Shown here: positions 7,961 through 15,634 of the stretch, one piece after another | How positions within the stretch are numbered: position 1 is the stretch's first letter | How the letters are laid out: each line of letters starts with the position of its first letter | Assembly (NCBI RefSeq): GCF_044466355.1 | Contig: NZ_JBITMQ010000008.1 | Coordinates: 321,590 to 385,589 of the forward strand | Length of the DNA stretch: 64,000 nt | Origin: Actinophytocola sp044466355 | GTDB taxonomy: Bacteria > Actinomycetota > Actinomycetes > Mycobacteriales > Pseudonocardiaceae | Direction: 5' to 3' | Translations under genes and position numbers: made by a program | The notes under the pieces: generated by a model | The model's database searches: none | Told to the model about the DNA's origin: nothing | The model's input: the letters and a program-made list of their open reading frames with translations, nothing else

Positions 7961-9283
7961 ATGCTGAGCCGCACCGACCTGCGTGGTCGAGTCCCGTCCC
8001 CGGCCGAGCTGCGCACGCTCCTGCCGCGCGCCGAGGTGGACGTGGACGCGGTGCTGCATCAGGTCCGTCCCCTGGTCGACGACGTGCGCGAACGCGGTGT
8101 CGAGGCCGTGCTGGAGCTGTCCGAGCGCTTCGACGGGGTGCGGCCGGCGGCCGTCCGCGTCCCCGCCCGCGAGCTGACGTCCGGGCTGGCGTTCCTGCCC
8201 GCCGCCGTCCGTGAGGCGCTCGAGGAGTCGATCGACCGCGCCCGGCTCGTGCACGCCGACCAGGTCCGCACCGACGTGACGACCCAGGTCGTGCCCGGTG
8301 GCACGGTCACCGAGCGCTGGGTGCCGGTCCGCCGCGTCGGCCTGTACGCACCCGGCGGCCTCGCGGTCTACCCGTCCAGTGTGGTCATGAACGTGGTGCC
8401 CGCCCAGACCGCGGGCGTCGAGTCACTGGTCGTGTGCTCACCGCCGCAGGCCGAGTTCGGTGGCCTCCCGCACCCGACGATCCTCGCCGCCGCCGAGTTG
8501 CTCGGGGTGACCGAGGTGTGGGCCGTCGGGGGAGCGCAGGCGGTCGCGCTGCTGGCCTACGGCGGCACCGACACCGACGGCACGCCGCTGGAGCCGGTCG
8601 ACATGGTCACCGGCCCAGGCAACGTCTACCTGACCGCCGCGAAGCGCCTGCTCCGCGGCATGATCGGGATCGACTCCGAGGCGGGCCCGACCGAGATCGC
8701 GATCCTCGCCGACGACACCGCCGACCCGGTGCACGTCGCCGCCGACCTGATCAGCCAGGCCGAGCACGACACCCTCGCCGCGAGCGTGCTGGTCACGTCG
8801 TCGCCGGAGCTGGCCGACGCCGTCGACGCCGAGCTGGCCCGGCAGGTCAAGGCCACCAAGCACACCGACCGGATCACCACCGCACTGCAGGGCCCGCAGT
8901 CGGGCTGCGTCCTGGTGTCCGACGTGGACGCCGGACTGTCCGTCGTGGACGCCTACGCCGCCGAGCACCTGGAGATCCAGACCGCCGACGCGTCCGCCGT
9001 CGCCGCGCGGGTCCGAGCCGCGGGCGCGGTGTTCGTCGGCGCGCACAGCCCGGTCTCGCTCGGCGACTACTGCGCCGGGTCGAACCACGTGCTGCCCACC
9101 GGCGGCTGCGCACGGCACTCGTCGGGCCTGTCGGTGCAGACGTTCCTGCGCGGCATCCACGTCGTCGACTACTCGGCCGAGGCCCTGAAGTCGGTGGCGG
9201 ACAAGGTGGTCGCGCTCGCCAACGCCGAGGACCTGCCCGCACACGGCCAGGCCGTCACCGCGCGTTTCGGCGGTGAGTCTTGA
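7961..9283 (+). CDS. hisD: Histidinol dehydrogenase
   Basis: The 440-aa zinc enzyme oxidises L-histidinol to L-histidine in the last two steps of the pathway. Recognisable blocks are ERWVPVRRVGLYAPGG, the central GPGNVYLTAAKR and IDSEAGPTEIAIL, the QAEHDTLA zinc-binding segment and the C-terminal YCAGSNHVLPTGG. Its length equals that of family members. The ATG at 7961 follows the Shine-Dalgarno GAGAGGAA. A TAGGCT hexamer near 7928 may be its -10. It heads the first his block, and its stop overlaps the hisC start. hisG and hisE are not in this window. Confidence 0.97.
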   Translation: MLSRTDLRGRVPSPAELRTLLPRAEVDVDAVLHQVRPLVDDVRERGVEAVLELSERFDGVRPAAVRVPARELTSGLAFLPAAVREALEESIDRARLVHADQVRTDVTTQVVPGGTVTERWVPVRRVGLYAPGGLAVYPSSVVMNVVPAQTAGVESLVVCSPPQAEFGGLPHPTILAAAELLGVTEVWAVGGAQAVALLAYGGTDTDGTPLEPVDMVTGPGNVYLTAAKRLLRGMIGIDSEAGPTEIAILADDTADPVHVAADLISQAEHDTLAASVLVTSSPELADAVDAELARQVKATKHTDRITTALQGPQSGCVLVSDVDAGLSVVDAYAAEHLEIQTADASAVAARVRAAGAVFVGAHSPVSLGDYCAGSNHVLPTGGCARHSSGLSVQTFLRGIHVVDYSAEALKSVADKVVALANAEDLPAHGQAVTARFGGES

Positions 9284-10374
9284 TCGGCGACGACGTCTCG
9301 CTCGCGGACCTGCCGCTGCGCGACGACCTGCGCGGCAGGTCCCCGTACGGGGCGCCGCAGCTGGACGTCGAGTTCCGGCTCAACACCAACGAGAACCCGT
9401 ACCCGCCGCCGCCCGCGCTGGTCGCGGACGTGACGCAGGCGGTCGCGGAGGTGGCGGCGAACCTGCACCGCTACCCCGACCGTGACGCGGTCGCGCTGCG
9501 CACCGACCTGGCCGCGTACCTGTCCACGGCCACCGGTGTGCAGCTGCGCACCGCGAACCTGTGGGCCGCCAACGGTTCCAACGAGGTGCTGCAGCAGATC
9601 CTGCAGGCGTTCGGCGGCCCCGGCCGCACGGCGCTGGGGTTCGAGCCGTCGTACTCGATGCACCCGATCATCGCCGCGGGCACCCGCACGGAGTGGGCGC
9701 CGACCCCGCGCCGCGCGGACTTCACGCTGGACACGGCCGCGGCGGCCGAGGTGCTGGCCGCGCGCAAGCCGCACATCGCGTTCGTGACCAGCCCGAACAA
9801 CCCGACCGGCGGTTCCATCCCGCTGGCTGAGCTGCGTGCGCTGATCGAGGCCGCGCCAGGGCTGATCGTGGTGGACGAGGCGTACGCGGAGTTCTCGTCG
9901 CAGCCCAGCGCGGTCACGCTGCTGGCCGAGTACCCGGCGAAGCTGATCGTGTCCCGCACGATGAGCAAGGCGTTCGCGTTCGCGGGCGGCCGCCTCGGCT
10001 ACCTCGCGGCCGCGCCCGCGATGGTCGACGCGTTGCTGCTGGTGCGGCTGCCCTACCACCTGTCGGTCGTCACGCAGGCCGCCGCCAGGGCCGCGTTGCG
10101 CCACGCCGACGAGACCCTCGCGTCGGTGCACAAGCTGGCGTCCGAACGCGACCGGGTCGTGGAGTCGTTGCGGGGCCTGGGTTTCCAGGTCGTGCCGAGC
10201 GACGCCAACTTCGTCCTCTTCGGACAGTTCGACGACGCGCCCGCGACGTGGCGGGCGTACCTGGACCACGGGGTGCTCATCCGCGACGTGGGCATCCCCG
10301 GTCACCTGCGGGTGACCATCGGCACCCCGGCGGAGAACGACGCGTTCCTGGCCGCGAGCAAGGAGATCAGGTGA
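9280..10374 (+). CDS. hisC: Histidinol-phosphate aminotransferase
   Basis: The 364-aa PLP enzyme converts imidazole acetol phosphate to histidinol phosphate. Visible family features are the N-terminal LRGRSPYGAPQLDV and LNTNENPYPPP, SPNNPTGGS, VVDEAYAEF, and the PLP-lysine block SRTMSKAFAFAGGRLGY. The start is a TTG overlapping the hisD stop by four bases (TTGA). No ATG or GTG in the frame lies closer to the conserved N-terminus, so the TTG is likely real. It overlaps hisB downstream. Confidence 0.95.
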   Translation: MIGDDVSLADLPLRDDLRGRSPYGAPQLDVEFRLNTNENPYPPPPALVADVTQAVAEVAANLHRYPDRDAVALRTDLAAYLSTATGVQLRTANLWAANGSNEVLQQILQAFGGPGRTALGFEPSYSMHPIIAAGTRTEWAPTPRRADFTLDTAAAAEVLAARKPHIAFVTSPNNPTGGSIPLAELRALIEAAPGLIVVDEAYAEFSSQPSAVTLLAEYPAKLIVSRTMSKAFAFAGGRLGYLAAAPAMVDALLLVRLPYHLSVVTQAAARAALRHADETLASVHKLASERDRVVESLRGLGFQVVPSDANFVLFGQFDDAPATWRAYLDHGVLIRDVGIPGHLRVTIGTPAENDAFLAASKEIR

Positions 10375-10970
10375 ACCGGATCGGCCGCGTCGAGCGGACC
10401 ACCAAGGAGTCGTCGGTGGTCGTGGAGATCGACCTCGACGGTGCGGGCAAGGTGGACGTGTCCACCGGCGTCCCGTTCTACGACCACATGCTGACCGCGT
10501 TCGGCGCCCACGGCATGTTCGACCTGACCGTCAACGCCAAGGGCGACGTGGAGATCGACGCGCACCACACCGTCGAGGACGTGGCGATCGTGCTCGGCGA
10601 GGCGATCGGCAAGGCGCTGGGCGACAAGCGCGGCATCCGCCGCTTCGGCGACGCGTGGATCCCCATGGACGAGTGCCTCGCCCACGCCGCGGTCGACGTG
10701 TCCGGTCGCCCGTACTGCGTCCTGACCGGCGAGCCGGAGATGATGACCGGCTTCGTGGTCGGCAACAACTACCCGACCGTGCTCAACCGGCACGTGTTCG
10801 AGTCGCTGGCCTTCCACGCCCGGATCGCGCTCCACGTACGGGTGATCCACGGCCGCGACCCGCACCACATCACCGAGGCGCAGTACAAGGCGGTCGCGCG
10901 GGCACTGCGGGCGGCGTCCGAGTCCGACCCCCGGCAGCAGGGCATCCCGAGCACCAAGGGCACCCTCTAG
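10371..10970 (+). CDS. hisB: Imidazoleglycerol-phosphate dehydratase
   Basis: The 199-aa monofunctional IGP dehydratase lacks the phosphatase domain of E. coli HisB, as usual in actinobacteria. The manganese-binding motifs EIDAHHTVEDVAI and DPHHITEAQYKA flank the core, and STGVPFYDHMLTAFGAHG is diagnostic. The GTG at 10371 overlaps the hisC stop (GTGA), so hisD, hisC and hisB form one coupled unit. A small membrane-peptide gene follows after 38 bases. Confidence 0.96.
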   Translation: MNRIGRVERTTKESSVVVEIDLDGAGKVDVSTGVPFYDHMLTAFGAHGMFDLTVNAKGDVEIDAHHTVEDVAIVLGEAIGKALGDKRGIRRFGDAWIPMDECLAHAAVDVSGRPYCVLTGEPEMMTGFVVGNNYPTVLNRHVFESLAFHARIALHVRVIHGRDPHHITEAQYKAVARALRAASESDPRQQGIPSTKGTL

Positions 10971-11008
10971 CGCGTCGACCGATCCGCACGTGAACTACGC
11001 TCGTCCGC

Positions 11009-11167
11009 GTGTCCAAGGAAGTCATCGTCATCATCCTGCTCGCGGTCGCCGGGTTCCTCGTCGGCGGTGTCTACTCGACGTACAAGACCGCGAAGGGCCT
11101 CGCGATGATCCTCGGCGTGTGCGCCGTGCTCGCCATCGGCGGCGCCGTCGTCTGGATGAACTCCTAG
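11009..11167 (+). CDS. 52-residue two-helix membrane peptide
   Basis: A 53-codon frame starts at GTG 11009 and ends at TAG 11165-11167. The sequence begins MSKEVIVIILLAVAGFLVGG and has two hydrophobic segments, about residues 4-21 and 31-49, joined by a short basic hinge (STYKTAKG). This suggests an inner-membrane hairpin. It sits 38 bases after hisB on the same strand, so it may be the last gene of that operon. Coding evidence is the good codon bias, third-position GC and the membrane pattern. Its function is unknown. Its stop shares a CTAG with the convergent TetR gene. Confidence 0.65.
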   Translation: MSKEVIVIILLAVAGFLVGGVYSTYKTAKGLAMILGVCAVLAIGGAVVWMNS

Positions 11168-11721
11168 CACACCCGGTCCAGCTCCGCGTGCAACACCCGG
11201 AGCGCGTCGGCCGCGGTGAGGAACCCCGAGGTCAGGTACGCGCTGAGCCCGGTGCACAACGCGAGCAGCGCGGTCGCCGTCACCGCCGGCTCCGGCACCG
11301 CCAGCGCGGTGAGCAGGTCGGACAGCACCGGTAGCAACTCGTCGGGCCCGGCGGCGTGCGGCTGCGCGGCGAGCGCCGGGTCGGTGAACGCGAGCGCCGC
11401 GTAGGCCGCGTGCACCCGGTACAGGTCGGTGCTCGCCTCGTCGGTCGGCAGCACCGACTCCAGCAGCCCGCGCACCCGCGCCCGGGGCTCGGACGGCAGG
11501 TCGTCGAACCGCGCGCCGATCAGCCCGCGCAGGTACACGAGCCCGCCGAGCAGCAGGGCTTCCTTGGTGGGGAAGTAGTACTGCACGAGGTTGACCGACA
11601 CCCCGGCCTCCGCCGCCACCTCGCGGAACCCGCACTGGCCCAGCCCTCGCGTCCGCGCACACCGCACCAGCGCGGCGGCCATCTCCCGCCTGCGGACGTC
11701 GTGGTCGACACGTTTCGGCAC
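11164..11721 (-). CDS. TetR-family transcriptional regulator
   Basis: The 185-aa regulator has an N-terminal helix-turn-helix (GFREVAAEAGVSVNLVQYYF followed by PTKEALLLGGL) and an Ala/Leu-rich ligand-binding region. The frame is open further upstream, antisense to the DUF1992 gene, but GTG 11721 places the HTH at the usual distance from the N-terminus. It is divergent from the DUF1992 gene with 30 bp between start codons. The repeat GTAC-CGCT-GTAC (11731-11742) in that gap is a candidate operator. Confidence 0.85.
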   Translation of the reverse strand: MPKRVDHDVRRREMAAALVRCARTRGLGQCGFREVAAEAGVSVNLVQYYFPTKEALLLGGLVYLRGLIGARFDDLPSEPRARVRGLLESVLPTDEASTDLYRVHAAYAALAFTDPALAAQPHAAGPDELLPVLSDLLTALAVPEPAVTATALLALCTGLSAYLTSGFLTAADALRVLHAELDRVC

Positions 11722-11730
11722 TCGATCATC

Positions 11731-11742
11731 GTACCGCTGTAC
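11731..11742. promoter_or_regulatory. GTAC-N4-GTAC imperfect palindrome, candidate TetR operator
   Basis: The inverted GTAC repeat lies in the 30-bp gap between the divergent TetR and DUF1992 genes. It overlaps TACTAT (11740-11745), a plausible -10 for the DUF1992 gene. With its ATG only seven bases further on, that message would be leaderless. The assignment rests on position and symmetry only. Confidence 0.4.
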
Positions 11743-11751
11743 TATGAAAAC

Positions 11752-12171
11752 ATGACCGACAGGAAACCGAAGGGCATGCCGGTCGAACACTGGGTCGACC
11801 GGCAGATCCGCATGGCCCAGGAACGCGGCGAGATGGACAACCTCCCGGGGATGGGCAAACCCCTGCCGAAGCGGAGGGGCGGCGCCCTCGAGTGGGTGGC
11901 GGAGAAACTCCGCGAGGAGAACCACGACACCTCCGTGTTGCTGCCACCGTCGCTGGCGCTGCCGAAGGAGGTCGCCGCGCTGCCGGACCGACTGCGGAAG
12001 GTTCGCAAGGAGCAGGAAGTCCGCGACATCGTGGCCGACCTCAACAAACGCATCGTGGACGTGCACCGACAGCCGCAGGTGGGCCCGCCGCTGCGCCTGG
12101 GCCCGCTGGACGTGGCGGACGTCGTCCGCGAGTGGCGCGAGTTGTCCACAGGCGAGGACCGTCCGGCCTGA
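11752..12171 (+). CDS. DUF1992 protein (DnaJ-homologue subfamily C member 28-like)
   Basis: The 139-aa soluble, charged protein carries the conserved DUF1992 core: HWVDRQIRMAQERGEMDNLPGMGKPLP in the first 45 residues, then WVAEKLREEN and a later RLRKVRKEQEVRD helix. The family occurs in bacteria and, fused to a J-domain, in eukaryotic DNAJC28; no molecular function is established. The ATG at 11752 lacks a Shine-Dalgarno and follows a -10-like TACTAT, so translation is probably leaderless. The open frame upstream runs through the regulator region and is not used. Confidence 0.85.
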   Translation: MTDRKPKGMPVEHWVDRQIRMAQERGEMDNLPGMGKPLPKRRGGALEWVAEKLREENHDTSVLLPPSLALPKEVAALPDRLRKVRKEQEVRDIVADLNKRIVDVHRQPQVGPPLRLGPLDVADVVREWRELSTGEDRPA

Positions 12172-12223
12172 AACCGTCGGTGCCAGGCTCTACGCTGGTG
12201 ATCGGGGGCCGGAGGCCGACCCC

Positions 12224-12685
12224 TCAGATCCCGCCCTCGGTGGCCGCCTTCAGCCGGGGCGCCCCAGGCCCGTACGCCGCCAGCAGATCATCCTTGTTGA
12301 TCAGGTGGCACGACTTCAGCGACAGGCAGCCGCACCCGATGCACGCGGTCAACCGGTCCCGCAGCCGCTGCATCGCGTCGATCCGCGCGTCCAGCTCACC
12401 CCGCCACACGTGCGACAACCGCGCCCAGTCGGCCTTCGTCGGCGTGCGGCCCTCGGGCAGCGTGCCGAGCGCGTCGCGGATCTCCTCCAGGCTCAGCCCC
12501 ACCCGCTGCGCGGTCCGGATGAACGCGAGTCGCCTGAGCACCGCCCGCGAGTATTTCCGCTGGTTGCCCGCGGTGCGCTCGGACGCGATGAGTCCGCGCT
12601 CCTCGTAGAACCGCAGCGCGGTGTGCGGCACACCACTACGCCGCGAGACCTCGCCGATCGTCAGGTGGTCGGGCAGTTTCGGCAC
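12224..12685 (-). CDS. soxR: SoxR, redox-sensing MerR-family activator
   Basis: The 153-aa regulator has the MerR winged HTH at the N-terminus (LTIGEVSRRSGVPHTALRFYEERGL) and the SoxR-specific iron-sulfur motif CIGCGCLSLKSC near the C-terminus. With the start at GTG 12685 the four ligands are Cys115, 118, 120 and 126, close to the E. coli spacing and positions. In actinomycetes SoxR usually senses redox-active metabolites rather than superoxide. The frame continues to a GTG at 12712, but that codon lies inside a SoxR-box-like operator. TAGTGT seven bases before GTG 12685 fits a -10 of a leaderless message. The divergent neighbours are transketolase genes. Confidence 0.93.
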   Translation of the reverse strand: MPKLPDHLTIGEVSRRSGVPHTALRFYEERGLIASERTAGNQRKYSRAVLRRLAFIRTAQRVGLSLEEIRDALGTLPEGRTPTKADWARLSHVWRGELDARIDAMQRLRDRLTACIGCGCLSLKSCHLINKDDLLAAYGPGAPRLKAATEGGI

Positions 12686-12703
12686 AAGATTCACACTACC
12701 GTG

Positions 12704-12725
12704 GACCTCCACCTAGGTCGAGGTC
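12704..12725. promoter_or_regulatory. SoxR-box-like palindrome 1 (soxR side)
   Basis: GACCTC at 12704-12709 and GAGGTC at 12720-12725 flank a palindromic ACCTAGGT (12711-12718), with one mismatched base pair in the 22-bp symmetry. The CCTC-N10-GAGG layout equals that of the E. coli SoxR box (CCTCAAG...CTTGAGG, 18 bp). It lies just upstream of the chosen soxR start. Confidence 0.7.
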
Positions 12726-12732
12726 GTCGGCC

Positions 12733-12763
12733 TTGACCTCCACCGCACTCGAAGTCGCATCCT
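12733..12763 (+). promoter_or_regulatory. MerR-type promoter with second SoxR-box-like dyad (transketolase side)
   Basis: TTGACC (12733-12738) and CATCCT (12758-12763) are separated by 19 bp, the long spacer typical of MerR/SoxR-activated promoters. Within it GACCTC (12735-12740) and GAAGTC (12751-12756) form a dyad with the same 10-bp internal spacing as box 1. The transketolase ATG at 12770 follows the -10 by six bases, suggesting a leaderless transcript. Confidence 0.6.
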
Positions 12764-12769
12764 CGGTAC

Positions 12770-13441
12770 ATGACGACGACACTCGATCTCGCCGCCCTGT
12801 TCCGGCGGATGACCGGTGACGAGAAGCACGAATGGGCTGCCGCGTCCACATTGGACGTGCTATGGGTGCTCTACGACCGCGTGCTGAACATCTCGCCGGA
12901 CACCGTGGACCACCCCGCCCGCGACCGCTTCCTCCTCTCGAAGGGGCACGGCCCGATGGCGTTCTACGCCGTCCTCGCCGCCAAGGGCTTCCTCGACCCG
13001 GCCGTCCTCGACGACTGGACGTCCTTCACCTCCCCACTCGGCCAGCACCCCGACCGCGTGCTCGTGCCCGGCGCCGAGATCGGCAGCGGCTCACTCGGGC
13101 ACGGGCTCGGCCTCGCCGTCGGCACCGCGCTCGGCCTGCGCGCGCAGAACCTGACCACGCCGAGGGTGTTCGTCCTCGTCGGCGACGGCGAGTTCGACGA
13201 GGGCAGCAACCACGAGGCCATCGCGCTCGCGGGCCGCATGAACCTCGCCAACCTCACCGCCATCGCGGTCGACAACGGCTCCGCGAGCCACGGCTGGCCA
13301 GGCGGCATCGCGCGCCGATTCGCCGTCGAAGGCTGGCACACGTCCACAGTGGATGGCCGCGACCACGACCAGCTGTACGCCGCGCTCAACGCCCGTCACG
13401 ACGTCCCGAACGCCGTCGTGGCAACGATCGGGAAGGCATGA
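12770..13441 (+). CDS. Transketolase, N-terminal (TPP-binding) subunit
   Basis: The 223-aa protein equals the first half of a split transketolase. It has SKGHGPMAFYAVLA, EIGSGSLGHGLGLAVG and the thiamine-diphosphate motif GDGEFDEGSNHEAI...NLTAIAVDN (GDG-x-N). It needs the adjacent C-terminal subunit for the pyrimidine-binding side of the active site. It is short even for this subunit type (often 270-290 aa). The pair would move two-carbon ketol units in the pentose-phosphate pathway or in a specialised route. The SoxR-type promoter directly upstream suggests redox control (inference). Confidence 0.9.
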   Translation: MTTTLDLAALFRRMTGDEKHEWAAASTLDVLWVLYDRVLNISPDTVDHPARDRFLLSKGHGPMAFYAVLAAKGFLDPAVLDDWTSFTSPLGQHPDRVLVPGAEIGSGSLGHGLGLAVGTALGLRAQNLTTPRVFVLVGDGEFDEGSNHEAIALAGRMNLANLTAIAVDNGSASHGWPGGIARRFAVEGWHTSTVDGRDHDQLYAALNARHDVPNAVVATIGKA

Positions 13442-13444
13442 ACC

Positions 13445-14320
13445 ATGCGACAGACCTTTGTGGACACCGTGCGCACCGCACTCGACCACGATCCGCGCCT
13501 CGCCGTCGTGACCGCCGACATCTCCCGTGACGCCTTCGACACCGCTCGCACCCGGCACCCGCACCGCGTGCTCAACGTCGGCATCCGCGAGCAGGCCATG
13601 GTGGGCGTCGCCGGAGGACTGGCGCTCACCGGGATGCGCCCGGTCGTGCACAGCTACACGCCGTTCCTCGTCGAGCGCCCGTTCGAGCAGATCAAGCTCG
13701 ACCTCGGTCACCAGGACGTCGGCGCCGTCCTCGTGAGCATCGGCGGTTCGTACGACGACCCGGCCTGGGGCCGCACCCACCAGGCACCGGGCGACGTCGC
13801 GCTGCTCGACACGCTGCCGGGCTGGACGGTGCACGTGCCCGGCCACCCGGACGAGGTCGCCGCGCTCCTGCCCGCCGCGCTCGCCGGTGACGGCCGGGTC
13901 TACCTGCGGCTTTCGAGCCGGGAGAACACGACCGCGCACCCCGCGACCGGCCGGTTCACCGTGGTGCGCGAGGGGCGCCGCGGCACCGTGCTCGCCGTCG
14001 GCCCCACCCTCGACAACGTCCTCGCCGCGACGGAGGGGCAGGACGTCACCGTCCTGTACGCGTCGACGATCCGCCCGTTCGACCACCGCGGTCTGCGGGC
14101 CGCCGGGCACACCGACATCGTGCTCGTCGAGCCGTACCTGGCGGGCACCTCCGCGCATGAGGTGGCCGCCGCGTTCGACGACGTCGCGCACCGGCTCCGC
14201 GCCGTCGGCGTCCGCCGCGACCGCGAGGTCCGCGCGTACGGCACGGCCGAGGAACACGACGTCCTCCACGGCCTCGATGTGGCGGGGATCGCGAAGACAG
14301 TTCGTGAATTCCTCCGATGA
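13445..14320 (+). CDS. Transketolase, C-terminal subunit
   Basis: The 291-aa protein equals the pyrimidine-binding and C-terminal domains of transketolase. It begins MRQTFVDTVRTALDHDPRL and contains VLNVGIREQAMVGVAGGLA with the conserved activating glutamate, followed by a transketolase C-terminal domain (VLAVGPTLDNVLAA, DIVLVEPYLAGTSAHEV). It starts three bases after the N-terminal subunit gene, so the two form one operon and presumably a heterotetramer. A DasR-like site starts two bases beyond the stop. Confidence 0.9.
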   Translation: MRQTFVDTVRTALDHDPRLAVVTADISRDAFDTARTRHPHRVLNVGIREQAMVGVAGGLALTGMRPVVHSYTPFLVERPFEQIKLDLGHQDVGAVLVSIGGSYDDPAWGRTHQAPGDVALLDTLPGWTVHVPGHPDEVAALLPAALAGDGRVYLRLSSRENTTAHPATGRFTVVREGRRGTVLAVGPTLDNVLAATEGQDVTVLYASTIRPFDHRGLRAAGHTDIVLVEPYLAGTSAHEVAAAFDDVAHRLRAVGVRRDREVRAYGTAEEHDVLHGLDVAGIAKTVREFLR

Positions 14321-14321
14321 T

Positions 14322-14337
14322 TGTGGTCTAGACCAAG
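14322..14337. promoter_or_regulatory. DasR-responsive-element-like (dre) site
   Basis: The perfect 12-bp palindrome TGGTCTAGACCA (14324-14335) is the core of the dre consensus A(C/G)TGGTCTAGACCA(C/G)T bound by the GlcNAc regulator DasR in actinomycetes. The outer bases here are TG and AG rather than AC/GT. It lies 70 bp upstream of a secreted-protein gene and just after the transketolase stop. Confidence 0.65.
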
Positions 14338-14406
14338 AAGCGTGTTTCCCGTACCGTGGCCGAGTGACCACGATTGGTTAACCTGCCTTCCTGATCGGGG
14401 TACACC

Positions 14407-15000
14407 ATGAAACGTCAACTGCTGGCGGGCGTCACCGCCGCCGCGCTCACGCTCGCCTCGGCACCGGCCGCCACCGCCGAGGTCGAGCCCGGCGGGTGGA
14501 CCTCCTACTCGCCGGGCTTCTCCGTCCAGGAGCGCGGCTGCGGCGACGTCAGCGCCCTCACCTTCACGCTGACCTGCTCGACCGCGAGCGGTGACCAGCG
14601 TGCCGAGCGCCGCTACGCCACCTACGCCGGCGGCTCGCGGCAGTTCGAGGGCTACTTCCGCATCACCAGCCAGACCGGCACCAGGATCAGCCTCAAGCAG
14701 ACCTTCCACGAGACCGGCAGCGGGCCGTACTTCATGCTCGCGGTGGAGCGCGGCGGTCGCCTCTACGCGGTGCACGGCGGCACGACGCTCGCCACGGGTG
14801 CGACCGTCGGCACCACGGTCCGGGTCAACACGGTCCACGAGGTGGGCGGCACACATCGGACCTATATCAACGGCTCGCGCAAGCACACGGTCTCGAGCGG
14901 GACCGGCGGCTTCTACGACAAGTTCGGCGCGTACCGCACGAACAGCGGCGCCGGACCGATCTCGGTGGTGTGGAGTGGCATTCGCTTCTGGCGCAAGTAG
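14407..15000 (+). CDS. Secreted protein, possible jelly-roll glycan-active or glycan-binding domain
   Basis: The 197-aa exported protein has a clear signal peptide (MKRQLLAGVTAAALTLASAP, cleavage near ATA-EV). The mature part is rich in Thr, Ser, Gly and aromatics. The end pattern (DKFGAYRTNSGAGPISVVW then GIRFW) recalls beta-jelly-roll polysaccharide lyases and laminin-G-like carbohydrate modules, but I see no certain catalytic motif. A DasR-type palindrome upstream suggests a role in chitin or aminosugar metabolism (inference). Two cysteines near the N-terminus could form a disulfide. The start of the next gene lies inside its 3' end. Confidence 0.7.
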   Translation: MKRQLLAGVTAAALTLASAPAATAEVEPGGWTSYSPGFSVQERGCGDVSALTFTLTCSTASGDQRAERRYATYAGGSRQFEGYFRITSQTGTRISLKQTFHETGSGPYFMLAVERGGRLYAVHGGTTLATGATVGTTVRVNTVHEVGGTHRTYINGSRKHTVSSGTGGFYDKFGAYRTNSGAGPISVVWSGIRFWRK

Positions 15001-15625
15001 AGCGGCGCTCTGCCTCGTGGTGCTCGCGTCGGCCTGTTCGTCAGCCGGGGCGAAGGACGCGGGCATCCGGTTGTCCGCGTCGATCACCGGCGACGACGTC
15101 ACCCTCGCCTGGGAGGGACACGGGGGTGACGTCGTCGTCGAGTTCGCCACCGAACCGGGTGGGCCGTACACGATCCTCGGCTTCGTGCCACGGGCACAGA
15201 CCACGTACGAACACCCCGACCTGATGCCGGCGACCACGTTCCACTACCGCGTCCGCCCGATCGAGGGACCCGCATCCGACTCCGTGACGGTGGTCCCGGC
15301 CACGGATCGTGTCGAAGGCGAGGACTGGCTCGTGCCACGCACGGTGCCGGACGACCGGGCGGCGCCGAGGCCCGGCGGCACCCCGACGAACCTCCTCGTC
15401 GAGTCCGTCGGCGCCGACGGACTACGTCTGACCTGGACGGACAACGCGTCCGACGAGATGGGCTACCTCGTGGAGCACCAGGTCGGCGACCGGTTCGAGG
15501 TCGCGTTCGTGGTCGACGCGGAGGTCAACTACGTCGGCCTGATCGGGGACGGCGCCGACACCTATCGGGTGCGTGCCTATCGCTACGGGGAAACGTCCAA
15601 CGTGGTCAGCGAGCGCACCCCGTAA
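14975..15625 (+). CDS. Lipoprotein with two fibronectin type III-like domains
   Basis: The 216-aa protein starts at GTG 14975, overlapping the previous gene by 26 bases in another frame. A short signal sequence ends in the lipobox LASAC. Two beta-sandwich modules follow. The first has VTLAWEGHGGDVVVEFA and ends FHYRVRPIEG; the second has LRLTWTDNASDEMGYLVEHQ and ends YRVRAYRYGETS. Both are classic Fn3 strand patterns. No enzyme domain is present, so it is probably a cell-surface binding or scaffolding protein. Overlap with the secreted-protein gene suggests co-translation and a shared dre control. Confidence 0.75.
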   Translation: MAFASGASRAALCLVVLASACSSAGAKDAGIRLSASITGDDVTLAWEGHGGDVVVEFATEPGGPYTILGFVPRAQTTYEHPDLMPATTFHYRVRPIEGPASDSVTVVPATDRVEGEDWLVPRTVPDDRAAPRPGGTPTNLLVESVGADGLRLTWTDNASDEMGYLVEHQVGDRFEVAFVVDAEVNYVGLIGDGADTYRVRAYRYGETSNVVSERTP

Positions 15626-15634
15626 CCTGGTGAC

